The notes below the pieces were generated by a model. It ran no database searches. It was not told the DNA's origin and saw only the letters and a list, made by a program, of their open reading frames with translations. This document shows positions 10,084 to 18,856 of a DNA stretch of 64,000 nucleotides, in pieces; position 1 is the first letter of the stretch; each line of letters begins with the position of its first letter. This DNA is from JANXQG01 sp963804375 (lineage in GTDB: Bacteria; Planctomycetota; Planctomycetia; Pirellulales; Thermoguttaceae): positions 558,001 to 622,000 of the forward strand of contig CAWDQE010000021.1 in the NCBI GenBank assembly GCA_963804375.1, in the 5' to 3' direction. Both the position numbers and the translations under genes were made by a program.

Positions 10084-11667
10084 ATGCCCGCCGAACCCAA
10101 AATCTGCCGTCAAAAAATCGCGGCAATTGGCTTTCTTGGACTGCTGGCCTGGCCCTGGGCTGCATCGGCCGGGGCGCCACAAGGCCAGTCGAAGCCGAAC
10201 TTCATCGTGATCCTGATCGACGATCTGGGCTATCGCGACGTGGGTGTCTACGGGGCCAAGGACATCCCAACGCCGCAAATCGACTCCCTGGCCCGCAACG
10301 GCACACGGTTTACCAACGGCTATTCGGCCTGCCCGGTGTGCACCCCGGCGCGGGCGGCACTCTTGACCGGGCGCTACCAGCAGCGCTACGGCCTGGAATG
10401 GGTGATTTCTCCCGATCGGAAGACGGGCAAGACCCGCTTCGGTCTGGACGTTCGCGAAAAGACGCTCGCCAACCTGCTGCGGGAACAGGGGTATGTCACG
10501 GGGGCCCTGGGCAAGTGGCACCTGGGCGATCAACCGCAGTACTTACCCACCAAACGGGGTTTCGACTACTTCTACGGTTACCTGCAATGGGGCCATTACT
10601 ATCTCAATCCAACCCCGGAGGAGCTTGCGCATCCGACCGATCCCTGGATCTTGTGGTGCAAGCTGGCGGGCGGCGAGGACACGGCTCGCTATATGATGGA
10701 CGTCTCCAACAGCCCGCTGTATCGGAACGAGCAGGTTGCCGGTTTCCAGGGCTACTTGACCAACGTCCTCAACCGGGAGGCGGTGCAGTTCATCGAGCGG
10801 AACAAGGACCGGCCGTTCTTCCTGTACCTGGCCCACGCGGGGCAACACGTGCCGGTCCAGGCGACCGAGAAGTACCTCCGCCGTTTTCCCAAGCTGTCCG
10901 ACGAGAAGCAGCGGCGGACCTACGCCGCGGCGTTGAGCGCGATCGACGACGGCGTCGGGGAAATCCTCGCCAAGCTGCGGGAGCATGACCTGGAAAAGAA
11001 GACCGTGATCTTCTTCACCAGCGACAACGGCGGTCCGAGCTTCTGGAAGCCGCGGCCGGAAATTCTCGACGTGATCAATGCCGGCACGGCGATTGTCCCG
11101 CCTGCACAGGGCAAGCTGCTGGGCTACCGCTTCGTTTCCGAGTGTTTCCAGCGGGCGATCGGTGGCAACGGGTCGGTGAACTTGCCCTTGTCGTTCGGCA
11201 AGGGGGTCCTTTACGAAGGGGGCGTTCGGGTTCCGTTCATCGTGCAGTGGCCGGGCGTGGCCGGGGCGGGGAAAGTGAGCGATGCGGTGGTTTCCCACCT
11301 GGACATCCTGCCGACCTGCGTGGCCGCCGCCGGAGGCAAGCTGCCCGCGGACCGCGAGTATGACGGCTTGGACCTCCACGGGCATTTTGCCGGCACGCCC
11401 GGCAATTGGGCTTATCGCCCGATGTTCTGGCGCGTATGGCGAGACCGGGCGGTGCGGACGGGAAAGTGGAAACTCGTCTGGAGCGGCGACGCGCGGCCGC
11501 GGCTCTATGATCTGGCCGCCGACATTGAGGAAGAGAAGGACCTTGCGGCAGAGCAGCCCGCGACTGTCAGCAAGATGCAGGAGGCGTGGAAGACGTGGAA
11601 CAAGAAGAATATTGCCCCCTTGTTCGAATTCGAGTTGAAATTCGGGCCCTGGAAAGGCGATGATTGA
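10084..11667 (+). CDS. Exported arylsulfatase (formylglycine type)
   Basis: 527 residues; ATG 10084 follows GAAAGGA. Signal peptide about 1-30. Metal-binding pair D46/D47 in VILIDDLGY, the sulfatase signature CTPAR (C86-R90), where C86 would be converted to formylglycine, then GKWHLG (K144, H146) and TSDNGGP (about residue 314), the other expected metal and substrate ligands. C-terminal domain carries WRVWRDRAVRTGKWKLVW. It matches the arylsulfatase A / GalNAc-6-sulfatase group, removing sulfate esters from sulfated glycans, one of the commonest enzyme classes of planctomycetes. The formylglycine-generating enzyme is not in this window. Intact, unlike many neighbours. Confidence 0.95.
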   Translation: MPAEPKICRQKIAAIGFLGLLAWPWAASAGAPQGQSKPNFIVILIDDLGYRDVGVYGAKDIPTPQIDSLARNGTRFTNGYSACPVCTPARAALLTGRYQQRYGLEWVISPDRKTGKTRFGLDVREKTLANLLREQGYVTGALGKWHLGDQPQYLPTKRGFDYFYGYLQWGHYYLNPTPEELAHPTDPWILWCKLAGGEDTARYMMDVSNSPLYRNEQVAGFQGYLTNVLNREAVQFIERNKDRPFFLYLAHAGQHVPVQATEKYLRRFPKLSDEKQRRTYAAALSAIDDGVGEILAKLREHDLEKKTVIFFTSDNGGPSFWKPRPEILDVINAGTAIVPPAQGKLLGYRFVSECFQRAIGGNGSVNLPLSFGKGVLYEGGVRVPFIVQWPGVAGAGKVSDAVVSHLDILPTCVAAAGGKLPADREYDGLDLHGHFAGTPGNWAYRPMFWRVWRDRAVRTGKWKLVWSGDARPRLYDLAADIEEEKDLAAEQPATVSKMQEAWKTWNKKNIAPLFEFELKFGPWKGDD

Positions 11668-11674
11668 GCTTTCT

Positions 11675-11703
11675 GTATCCGGCACACTCCGTGTGCCGGA
11701 TAC
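11675..11703 (+). terminator. Palindrome after the sulfatase gene
   Basis: A perfect 13-bp stem GTATCCGGCACAC / GTGTGCCGGATAC with a 3-nt loop, eight bases after the sulfatase stop. It can act as a terminator. A degenerate relative lies at about 13574-13628, so it may also be a dispersed palindromic element. Confidence 0.5.
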
Positions 11704-11733
11704 GATCTTGCGACAATGATTGAGTGATATCGA

Positions 11734-13220
11734 ATGAACATGCGCAACGTCGGCTTGACCGTATCGCTCCTGCTCTGTAACTGGCTGCCAGGTCCGCCGG
11801 GACAACGTGCCGCCGTCGCCGCCGAGCGAATCACCGTTCGGCCCGGCGACACCGGCGCGGCGCTCGTGAATCCCGACATGGGCTGGACATTGCACTTCTA
11901 CTCGAACATTCCGGCGAACTACGGATCGAAGCTCGATCCGGCCGATACGCTGGACGACTTCCCCGGGCTGTCGACCGTCTACCTGCGCGTGCCTTGGGCC
12001 TACCTGGAGCCGGCCGAGGGCCGGTTCAACTGGGCACTGTTCGACACGCCGGCCCAGCGCTGGATTGCCAAGGGAAAACAAGTGGCCTTCCGCGTGAGCT
12101 GCTCGGAGAGCTGGCTCCGCTTCGCCACGCCCGAATGGGTGAAAAATGCGGGCGCCGCCGGTGTCTTCTTCCACCTGGGCAAAGGCCCTGCGAAGGACGG
12201 CCCGCTCTGGGACCCGGACTTCGGCGATCCGGTCTTCCTGGCGAAGCTGGAGAACTTCCTGAAGGTGATGGCGGCTCGCTACGATGGCAACCCGAACGTG
12301 GCCTTCGTCGACGTTGGCTCCTATGGCATGTGGGGCGAAGGCCACACGGGCATGAGCAGCCAGGTACCGGAAGACAAGGCCGACGTGTTCGTCCGCCGCC
12401 ATATTGATCTCCACGCAAAACACTTCCGCCGGACCCTGTTGGCGATCAACGATGATGTCGTGGGCCACGACAAGCCGGGCCGGCATTTCCCGCTGACCGA
12501 TTACGCCATCGCCAAGGGACTGACGCTCCGCGACGACAGCATCTGTGTCCAGCCGCCGCCACGGTCCTGGTATCACGACGAGATGGCCCAGGAGTTCTGG
12601 CCCCGCACGCCGGTGATCATCGAACACGAGCACCTGGGTAGTTCGAAGCTCCGCGGGGCGTGGGGCGACGGTACCCTGCTGGCCAAGTCCGTCGAGGCCT
12701 ATCACGCCAGCTACATGTCGATCCACTGGTGGCCCCGCGAGGAGTTGCAGGAGAACAAGGCCGTCATTGATCAGATCAACCGCCGCATGGGCTATCGCCT
12801 GCAACTGCGCCGATGAGCTGGCCGGCCAAGGCGCCGATCGGCCGGCCGTTTATGGTGGAAAGCCAATGGGCCAACGCGGGCGTGGCCCCCTGCTACCCCG
12901 GCGGATTCTTGGCCGTTACGCTCAAGGACTCCAAGGGCGGTCTGGTCGCCGTGTTGGTTGACGAGGGATTCGATGTCCGCGGATTGAAGGTCGGCCCGCC
13001 GCGGCAAGCGCCGGTGCAAGTCGTTCGCAGCGAGTTGACCGCCGGGCGGGTCGCGCCGGTGACGCGGCCGGGGACCTACGACGTCTTTGTTTCGGTCGGG
13101 CAGCGCGACGGCACGCCGCGAATCGCCTTGCCCTTGGCAGGGGACGACGGCCAGCGGCGTTATCGTCTGGGCAGTATTGCGCTAGTCGAGGAAGAGGCCA
13201 GTCTACGAGGTCGGCCATGA
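11734..13220 (+). CDS. DUF4832-type glycosidase-like secreted protein (one frame break)
   Basis: The first 360 residues run from ATG 11734 through a signal peptide and a TIM-barrel-like region (LSTVYLRVPWAYLEPAEGRF, then VDVGSYGMWGEGHTG, with candidate acidic catalytic residues) and stop at 12816. The next frame opens at 12813 with SWPAKAPIGRPFMVESQW and continues 134 residues to 13220 with the beta-sandwich domain that normally closes DUF4832 proteins (TLKDSKGGLVAVLVDEGF). The overlap looks like ATGA coupling, but both halves belong to one domain architecture and one added base at about 12805-12813 joins them (about 495 aa). Predicted to bind or cleave polysaccharide outside the cytoplasm; the substrate is unknown. 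Confidence 0.7.
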
Positions 13221-13490
13221 ACACCCAGCGATTCCTGGACGCAATCACTCGCCGGATTACGTCGGGTCAACCCGTCTTCGGCACGGGGACGTTGATCGTC
13301 TGCCAGGAATTGATGGAAGCGGTGCAAGCCGGGTTCCCCGAGGCCCAGATCGACGCCGGCGCCGATTGCATCCTGCTGGCCGACCATGCCACGCGCGACC
13401 TGTGCAGCCCCGCCGCTTATCAGGATTTCCTCCTGCCGCTCCATCAGCGTATGGCCGCCGAGATAAAGGTCCCCCTGATCCTGCACATTT
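13217..13490 (+). pseudogene. Remnant of a URO-D / MtaA-like gene with internal deletion
   Basis: The first 37 residues (MNTQRFLDAITRRITSGQPV, then VCQELMEAVQAGFPEAQ) match the start of a uroporphyrinogen-decarboxylase-family protein. They are joined directly to IDAGADCILLADHATRDLCS and KVPLILHI, which belong well inside that family. About half the domain between them and everything after are missing; the frame then runs through unrelated sequence into the next gene. A full-length relative, 343 aa, lies at 17594. The joined segments stay in frame, so this is a true deletion and not one of the single-base breaks seen elsewhere. Unlikely to be functional. Confidence 0.65.
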
Positions 13491-13657
13491 TCATGCCGCC
13501 AGGCCGCTCGCCAGCGTCGCGTCCGTCGGGTAAACTGGCTAACGACCCGCGAATCAAAAAGCGTCGCAAGAGCGTATGCTGCACACTCCGTGAACCGTTT
13601 CCCCCGGCACGCGGAGGGTGCCGAATACAACATGTTTCAGAAGCAAGGAGAAGGCCC

Positions 13658-14782
13658 ATGTGCCGCAACCGTTTCCGCGATTTTCTCGCTGTCTTTGGAC
13701 TTGTTCTCGTCGCTCTGAGCGGCTTGAAGATTTGCCGTGCGGAAACCCTGGAGATCGGCAGCCCAGCCCCGGCGTTCAGCCTGCCGGGCGTGGACGGCAA
13801 GACCTACAGTCTGGAGAGCTTCCGCGATGCGGATATCCTGGTCGTCGTCTTTACCTGCAACCACTGCCCGACCGCCCAGGCCTATGAGGGCCGCATCCAG
13901 CAGCTTGCCAAGGACTACAAGGACAAGAAGGTCGCCCTGGTGGCCATCTCGCCGAATGACCCCGAGGCGGTGCGGCTGGACGAACTCGGCTACAGCGACC
14001 TGGGCGATTCGCTGGCGGAGATGAAGATCCGGGCTAAAGACAAGGGCTTCGCTTACCCCTACCTTTACGACGGCGCGAACCAGAAGGTCTCGCGGGAATA
14101 CGGCCCCGTCGCCACCCCGCACGTGTTCGTGTTCGATCGCGCTCGAAAACTGCGCTTCGCGGGTCGGATCGACAACTCCGAGAACCCCGCCCGAGCGACC
14201 TCCCATGACACGCGCAACGCCATCGAGGCCCTGCTGGCCGGCAAGCCGGTGCCCCTGCAAACGACCAAGGTCTTCGGCTGCTCGATCAAGTGGTCCGACA
14301 AGCGCGAATCGGTGAAGCAATCGCTGGAGACCTGGGCCAAGGAGGAAGTCGGCTTGCAGCTCATCGGCGAGAAAGGCATCCGCGAGCTGGTGAAGAACGA
14401 CAGCAAGAAACTTCGCCTGATCAACGTCTGGGCCACCTGGTGCGGCCCGTGTGTGGCGGAATTGCCCGAGTTCGTCACGATAAACCGCATGTACCGTCAG
14501 CGCGACTTCGAGTTGATCACGATTTCCGCCAACGCGCCTGAAGAGAAGGACAAGGCCCTGGAGGTGCTCAAGAAGAAACAGATGTCGGCCCGCAACTACC
14601 TCTTCGACGGCGACAACAAATACAAGCTCATGGATGCTGTGGATGAGCAGGCATCCGGTCCCGTCCCGCACACCATCCTGGTCGCGCCCGGCGGCAAGGT
14701 GCTTTACCGCCATTCGGGTTCCTGCGAGCCGGCGGCGATCAAGCGGGCCATCGCGGACTACTTGGGACGAACGTACAAGTGA
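13658..14782 (+). CDS. Secreted double thioredoxin-fold protein (peroxiredoxin-like + TlpA-like)
   Basis: 374 residues. ATG 13658 is chosen because AAGGAG lies eight bases upstream and a signal peptide follows (FLAVFGLVLVALSGLKICRA); the open frame upstream belongs to the URO-D remnant. The first unit (about 31-205) is AhpC/TSA-like with the motif CNHCPTAQA (C67, C70). The second (about 235-374) is TlpA/ResA-like with WATWCGPC (C262, C265) and the cis-Pro region SGPVPHTI. Two redox folds in one chain suggest an extracytoplasmic thiol-disulfide exchanger or thiol peroxidase system. The order is common in planctomycetes; partners are not visible. Confidence 0.88.
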   Translation: MCRNRFRDFLAVFGLVLVALSGLKICRAETLEIGSPAPAFSLPGVDGKTYSLESFRDADILVVVFTCNHCPTAQAYEGRIQQLAKDYKDKKVALVAISPNDPEAVRLDELGYSDLGDSLAEMKIRAKDKGFAYPYLYDGANQKVSREYGPVATPHVFVFDRARKLRFAGRIDNSENPARATSHDTRNAIEALLAGKPVPLQTTKVFGCSIKWSDKRESVKQSLETWAKEEVGLQLIGEKGIRELVKNDSKKLRLINVWATWCGPCVAELPEFVTINRMYRQRDFELITISANAPEEKDKALEVLKKKQMSARNYLFDGDNKYKLMDAVDEQASGPVPHTILVAPGGKVLYRHSGSCEPAAIKRAIADYLGRTYK

Positions 14783-14878
14783 GAACCCTTAACGCAACCG
14801 GATTTTCGCCGGTCAAGTCAGGGGCAAGACCGGGTTGTGTTGGAGGTCCTAAAGCAAAAGGCAGGCAGGAGCATCGAC

Positions 14879-16282
14879 ATGGCCAAGTCCGATAAAACCG
14901 ATTCCTCCAAGCCGAAAAGCTTCGCCGCCGAGCTGCGGCGGTTGTTTCAGAAGCACTTCAGCAACCCGCAGGCGCCAAATCTCGAAGAGATCGGACGGAT
15001 GGCCGAGGAGGTCCTGCTCCGCAATTCCGAACTGGAGAGCAAAGTCGGCAATCTGAAAAAGACCGTCCAACAACTCGAAGCGTACCGGGATCGCTATGTC
15101 GATCTGTACGAGCTCGCCCCCATTGGCTATGTGACTCTCGACGAGGAGGGATATGTGCAGGAGATCAACATCGCAGGTTCGCAACTGCTCGGCGCCGATC
15201 GCGATGAGTTGATTGGATACCCCTTTGAAAATCACGTGGGCACGCAGGACCGGGCGGCCTTCCTCAAGAGATTCCGCAAGTGTTGCCGCGAGCATCAGGT
15301 GTTGAATTGCGACGTGGGGATCGTTCGCAAGGACGGCAAGTCGATAACGGCGCACCTCCGCGGGGTTCCCATCGAGTCTCCGGGAGCGGAAGCGAGTTTC
15401 TGCAAGATTGCCATGGCCGACATCTCCGAACGCAAGGCGGCCGAAGAGGCGCTCAAGGCCTCGGAGGCCAACTACCGGACGGTCTTCAATACGGCGAACA
15501 ACGCTATTTTCGTGCATGACGCCGAGACGGGAGCGATCTTGGACGCCAACCAGAAAGCCAACGAGATGTATGGCTATACCGTTGCCGAGATTCGCGACGC
15601 GAACATTGGAGTTCTCAGCGAGGGAAGTCCTCCGTACTCCGGGCAAGACGCGGCACAGTGGATCAAGCTGGCCAATACGGGCGAACCGCAGGTCTTCACC
15701 TGGAGATCCAAGGACAAAGGAGGAAGGGTCTTTTGGACGGAAGTGAATCTGAAGAGAATGATTCTCAACGGCGTGCCCAGGCTGCTGGCGATCGTGCGCG
15801 ACATCAGCGAACGCAAAGAGGCTGAGGAGGCCCTGCGGGCAAGCGAAGAGCGCTTTCGCACGATGGCCGACTACACCTACGACTGGGAATACTGGCGGGG
15901 CATGGACGGCAAGTTCTGTTACGTCTCGCCTTCTTGCCAGCGGATCACGGGCTATGCAGCCGAGGAGTTCATGGCCGATCCAGCTTTATTGGAAAGGATC
16001 GTCCATCCCGACGACCGCAGGCAGGTAAGAAGGCATCTGCGCGGCGAGAGCCCGGCGCCGGGGCCGCATACGGCCGAGTATCGGATCATTTCCAGGGCGG
16101 GCGAAGAACGCTGGATCGAGCACATCTGCCAGCCGGTGTACGGCGTCGATCAGCGTTGGCTGGGGCAGCGGGCCAGCAATCGCGACATCACGGACCGCAA
16201 GCGGGCTGAGCTGGAACTGAGAGAACGGCTTGCGACCCTGGAAAAACGCCTGGCCGAGCGGGCAGGTCAAGGGAAGAAATGA
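14879..16282 (+). CDS. Triple PAS-domain protein without a visible output domain
   Basis: 467 residues from ATG 14879 (AGGAG eight bases upstream; the GTG at 14837 lacks a site). A short coiled coil (about 45-75) leads to three PAS/PAC units: about 74-183, 197-311 and 323-438, each ending in a DISERK or DITDRK linker that normally feeds a kinase or cyclase. The chain then stops after a 25-residue helix, with no HisKA, HATPase, GGDEF or receiver domain. No membrane segment, so it should be cytoplasmic. It may work as a soluble sensor partner of a separate kinase; none is encoded next door. The frame is clean, and a downstream lost kinase is not apparent in the next 250 bp. Confidence 0.85.
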   Translation: MAKSDKTDSSKPKSFAAELRRLFQKHFSNPQAPNLEEIGRMAEEVLLRNSELESKVGNLKKTVQQLEAYRDRYVDLYELAPIGYVTLDEEGYVQEINIAGSQLLGADRDELIGYPFENHVGTQDRAAFLKRFRKCCREHQVLNCDVGIVRKDGKSITAHLRGVPIESPGAEASFCKIAMADISERKAAEEALKASEANYRTVFNTANNAIFVHDAETGAILDANQKANEMYGYTVAEIRDANIGVLSEGSPPYSGQDAAQWIKLANTGEPQVFTWRSKDKGGRVFWTEVNLKRMILNGVPRLLAIVRDISERKEAEEALRASEERFRTMADYTYDWEYWRGMDGKFCYVSPSCQRITGYAAEEFMADPALLERIVHPDDRRQVRRHLRGESPAPGPHTAEYRIISRAGEERWIEHICQPVYGVDQRWLGQRASNRDITDRKRAELELRERLATLEKRLAERAGQGKK

Positions 16283-16295
16283 TAAGATAAGTCAC

Positions 16296-16406
16296 GTAGG
16301 CCGGAACAAGCTTGCGCAGTTCCGGCGTTGATGCCGATTCGTGCCGGAACCGACCCGCGACCCGCAAGCGGGTACTCCGGGTGCCCCGAAGCTTGTTCCG
16401 GCCTAC
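16296..16406. repeat. Palindromic intergenic element, family A copy 1
   Basis: Ends are inverted: GTAGGCCGGAACAAGCTT at the left and AAGCTTGTTCCGGCCTAC at the right, with inner complementary pieces (GCGCAGTTCCGGC; GACCCGCAAGCGGGT). Related copies lie at 21326-21450, 46732-46833 and 57330-57434. It fills most of the gap before the DUF1080 gene; no gene in it. Confidence 0.85.
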
Positions 16407-16535
16407 GCCCTTGCCACACAACTCAATGGCTCATTTTCAATGCGAAGATCAATAACGGCGCCGCGGGCCTGGAGCGGTTTCAGGCCCACGGTCCGGGAAA
16501 GCCGAATCGGCGAAACGTTGGAAAGGACAGGAGAT

Positions 16536-17597
16536 ATGAACCAGCAAGGTACGAGAGTCTTAAGGCGGATCGGGCGGGTCGCGATCGAGTGTGGACTGGC
16601 AGTCGGATATGGCGTGGGGGCATGGGTCGCCGGGGCAACGGCCGCGGAGCCCGCCTTGAAGCTGTATACCGACCCGCAGCACGTCGACGCCGACTTCCAG
16701 TTCCAGGGTGAGTACGCGGGCACGGTTTCCCAGCCCGGCGGCGGCAAGACCCGCTTCGGCGCGCAGGTTCGCGCCTTGGGCGACGGGGTCTTCCGCACGA
16801 TGTTCTTCGCCGGCGGGCTGCCCGGCGACGGCTGGGACGGCAAGACGATCATCCAGAAAGCCCCCAGCACCGACAACTCGACGCCCGAGGACGCCAAGCG
16901 CGAGGGGAACAAGGTCGTCATCGACCAGGTCTACAAGGCGGTTTGCGACGGCCGTACGCTGACCGGCCGGACCGACGCCGGCGTGAAGTTCGAGCTGGCG
17001 CGGGTCATGCGCAAAAGTCCGACGCTGGGGGCCAAGCCGCCGGCCGGAGCGATCGTGCTGTTCGACGGGAGCAACACCGACAAGTGGCAGAGCGGCGCCA
17101 AGCTGACCAAGCAGAAGTGGCTGATCGGCGGCGCGACCACCCGCCGCAAATTCCAGGACTTCACGCTGCACGTCGAATTCACGATTTCCTATGTGCCCCA
17201 GACGCGGACCATCTGGCAGCGGCCCAACAGCGGCGTCTTCCTCCAGCAGCGCTACGAGATCCAGATCCTCGATTCGTTCGGCATCGTGATGCGCCAGCAC
17301 GACTGCGGCGTGCTCTACGCGCAGGTCACGCCGAAGATCAACATGTGCTATCCGCCCCTGACCTGGCAGACCTACGACATCGACTTTACGGCCGCCCGCT
17401 ACGACGCCGCGGGCAAGAAAACCAAGCTCGGCCGCTGCACGGTGAAGCTCAACGGCGTGGTGATCCTCGACGACGTCGAGATCAAGGGATCGACGCCCTC
17501 GGGGATGCCGGAGAGTCCGCAGCCCGGCGGCATCTACCTCCAGGAGCACGGCTTCCCGGCGTTCTTCCAGAATGTCTGGATCGTGGAGAGAAAATGA
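16536..17597 (+). CDS. DUF1080 (3-keto-disaccharide hydrolase-like) secreted protein
   Basis: 353 residues; ATG 16536 has AGGAG just upstream, whereas the longer open frame begins in a repeat. A twin-arginine-like, moderately hydrophobic leader (RRIGRVAIECGLAVGYGVG) precedes an Ala-rich cleavage zone. An N-terminal unique region (about 40-160) precedes the DUF1080 jelly-roll, which begins AGAIVLFDGSNTDKW near residue 170 and ends GIYLQEHGFPAFFQNVWIVE. DUF1080 domains are glucanase-like folds; several act on 3-keto-glycosides together with Gfo/Idh oxidoreductases, which are also present here (1-810 and 19942). It overlaps the next gene by ATGA, so the two are translationally coupled. Confidence 0.88.
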   Translation: MNQQGTRVLRRIGRVAIECGLAVGYGVGAWVAGATAAEPALKLYTDPQHVDADFQFQGEYAGTVSQPGGGKTRFGAQVRALGDGVFRTMFFAGGLPGDGWDGKTIIQKAPSTDNSTPEDAKREGNKVVIDQVYKAVCDGRTLTGRTDAGVKFELARVMRKSPTLGAKPPAGAIVLFDGSNTDKWQSGAKLTKQKWLIGGATTRRKFQDFTLHVEFTISYVPQTRTIWQRPNSGVFLQQRYEIQILDSFGIVMRQHDCGVLYAQVTPKINMCYPPLTWQTYDIDFTAARYDAAGKKTKLGRCTVKLNGVVILDDVEIKGSTPSGMPESPQPGGIYLQEHGFPAFFQNVWIVERK

Positions 17598-18625
17598 CGC
17601 CGCGTGAACGGGTCCTGACCGCGCTGGATTATCGTCCGCCCGATCGCACGCCCCGCGACTTCTGGGCCGAGGCGCCGACGTGGCGGCGACTTTTGGCCCA
17701 CCTGGGCTGCGACGACAAAGAACGCGTGCTCTGCGAGCTGGGCGTCGACGTGCGGCATCTGGAAGTTGCCGGACCGGCCGAATCGGCCCTCGGCGACGGC
17801 CTCTACCAGAACTTGTGGGGCGAACGCTACATCTACCGGCAAACGCCCTGGGGCCCCATGCGCGAGGACGCCCCCGGGGCGCTGGCGGGAGCGTCGCGCT
17901 TCAGCGATCTGGAAGGCTTCGCCTGGCCCACGCCCGATGGGTTCGACTACTCCACCTTGTCCGCCGAGTGCCGGCGGCGGGATGAATATGCGCTGCTGTA
18001 CGGCTTTGCCGATATTTGGCAGCGGCCGGCGTTGGTCCGCGGCTGGGAGGGCATGTTCGTCGACATGGTCGAGCGGCCCGAGTGGACGCACTTTCTGTGC
18101 CGCAAGTTTACCGACTTCTACAAGCGAGACTACGCCCGGGCGGCGGAGGCCAGCGGCGGACGCATCGATCTGTTCCTGCTGATCAGCGACCTGGGGAGCC
18201 AGAAAGGGCCGTTGATTTCCTTGGCGATGTTTCGCGAGTTCGTCGCGCCGTATATCAAGGAGATGGTGGATTGCATCCACGGTCTGGGGGCCAAGGTGCT
18301 CTATCATAGTTGCGGCCTGATGCGGCCGTTCATTCCCGAACTGATCGCCCTGGGAGTGGACGTGCTGGACCCCATCCAGCCGGTTGGGGCGGGAATGATG
18401 CCCGAGCGGCTCCAGCACGATTTCGGCGGCCGGATCTGTTTCCACGGTGGCATCGACATGCAACATCTCCTGCCGCACGGTACGCCTGAGGATATTCGCG
18501 CCGAAGTCCGCCGCTACTGCACGACGCTGGGAGGCAGCGGCGGTTACATCCTGGGCCCGGCCCACTTGTTCCAGCCCGACGTTCCCCCGCAGAACATTTT
18601 GGCGGTTTATGACGGTCGCTCGTAG
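17594..18625 (+). CDS. Uroporphyrinogen decarboxylase family (MtaA/CmuA-like) protein
   Basis: 343 residues; ATG 17594 overlaps the upstream stop (ATGA). The opening MTPRERVLTALDYRPPDRTP is the standard start of the URO-D/MtaA group. Later landmarks are FLLISDLGSQKGPLIS, VLYHSCGLMRPFIPELI (candidate zinc ligands H and C), GVDVLDPIQPVG, and RICFHGGIDMQHLLPHGTPE. Members of this group are mostly cobamide-linked methyltransferases or unknown enzymes of sugar gene clusters, not heme biosynthesis enzymes. It is co-transcribed with the DUF1080 gene. The stop codon itself lies inside a palindromic element, so the native C terminus may have been altered slightly. Confidence 0.88.
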   Translation: MTPRERVLTALDYRPPDRTPRDFWAEAPTWRRLLAHLGCDDKERVLCELGVDVRHLEVAGPAESALGDGLYQNLWGERYIYRQTPWGPMREDAPGALAGASRFSDLEGFAWPTPDGFDYSTLSAECRRRDEYALLYGFADIWQRPALVRGWEGMFVDMVERPEWTHFLCRKFTDFYKRDYARAAEASGGRIDLFLLISDLGSQKGPLISLAMFREFVAPYIKEMVDCIHGLGAKVLYHSCGLMRPFIPELIALGVDVLDPIQPVGAGMMPERLQHDFGGRICFHGGIDMQHLLPHGTPEDIRAEVRRYCTTLGGSGGYILGPAHLFQPDVPPQNILAVYDGRS

Positions 18626-18701
18626 TCCCGGCTTCAGCCGGTCCCGACGCCACGAATTCCGCCAACCACGAGTAAATGAGGGCCGGGCGGGACTACGAGC
18701 G
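18617..18701. repeat. Palindromic element, family C copy 1
   Basis: A 13-bp perfect inverted repeat, CGCTCGTAGTCCC / GGGACTACGAGCG, frames an 85-bp element. Its left arm contains the last codons and TAG stop of the upstream gene. Relatives are at 51780-51892 and in frame at 38519-38632. Confidence 0.75.
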
Positions 18702-18746
18702 CTCGGTCGAAGACTTTGCAGTTGTCCTGCGCTCGATTCGGGTAGC

Positions 18747-18775
18747 TTGCACCCCGGTATCCGGGGTGGTAGACT
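18747..18775 (+). promoter_or_regulatory. Candidate promoter with a dyad in the spacer
   Basis: TTGCAC (18747-18752) and TAGACT (18770-18775) are 17 bp apart, 82 bp before the Spy-like gene. Around the -35 end and within the spacer lies CCCCGG-TAT-CCGGGG, a 6-bp dyad that could be an operator. Confidence 0.4.
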
Positions 18776-18856
18776 ATTGCAACGTCTACCCGCCGGCGAG
18801 AACCGCGAACGTACGCAGGATTCCGCCGCCAACCCTATTTTGAAAGGTGCTGAACC

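Noticed and set aside
10543..12804. 753-residue minus-strand open frame
   Set aside because: Antisense to the sulfatase and DUF4832 genes, which have clear motifs.
13217..14782. One 521-residue protein from the URO-D remnant through the thioredoxin protein
   Set aside because: The frame is open by chance; the thioredoxin gene has its own ribosome site and signal peptide at 13658.
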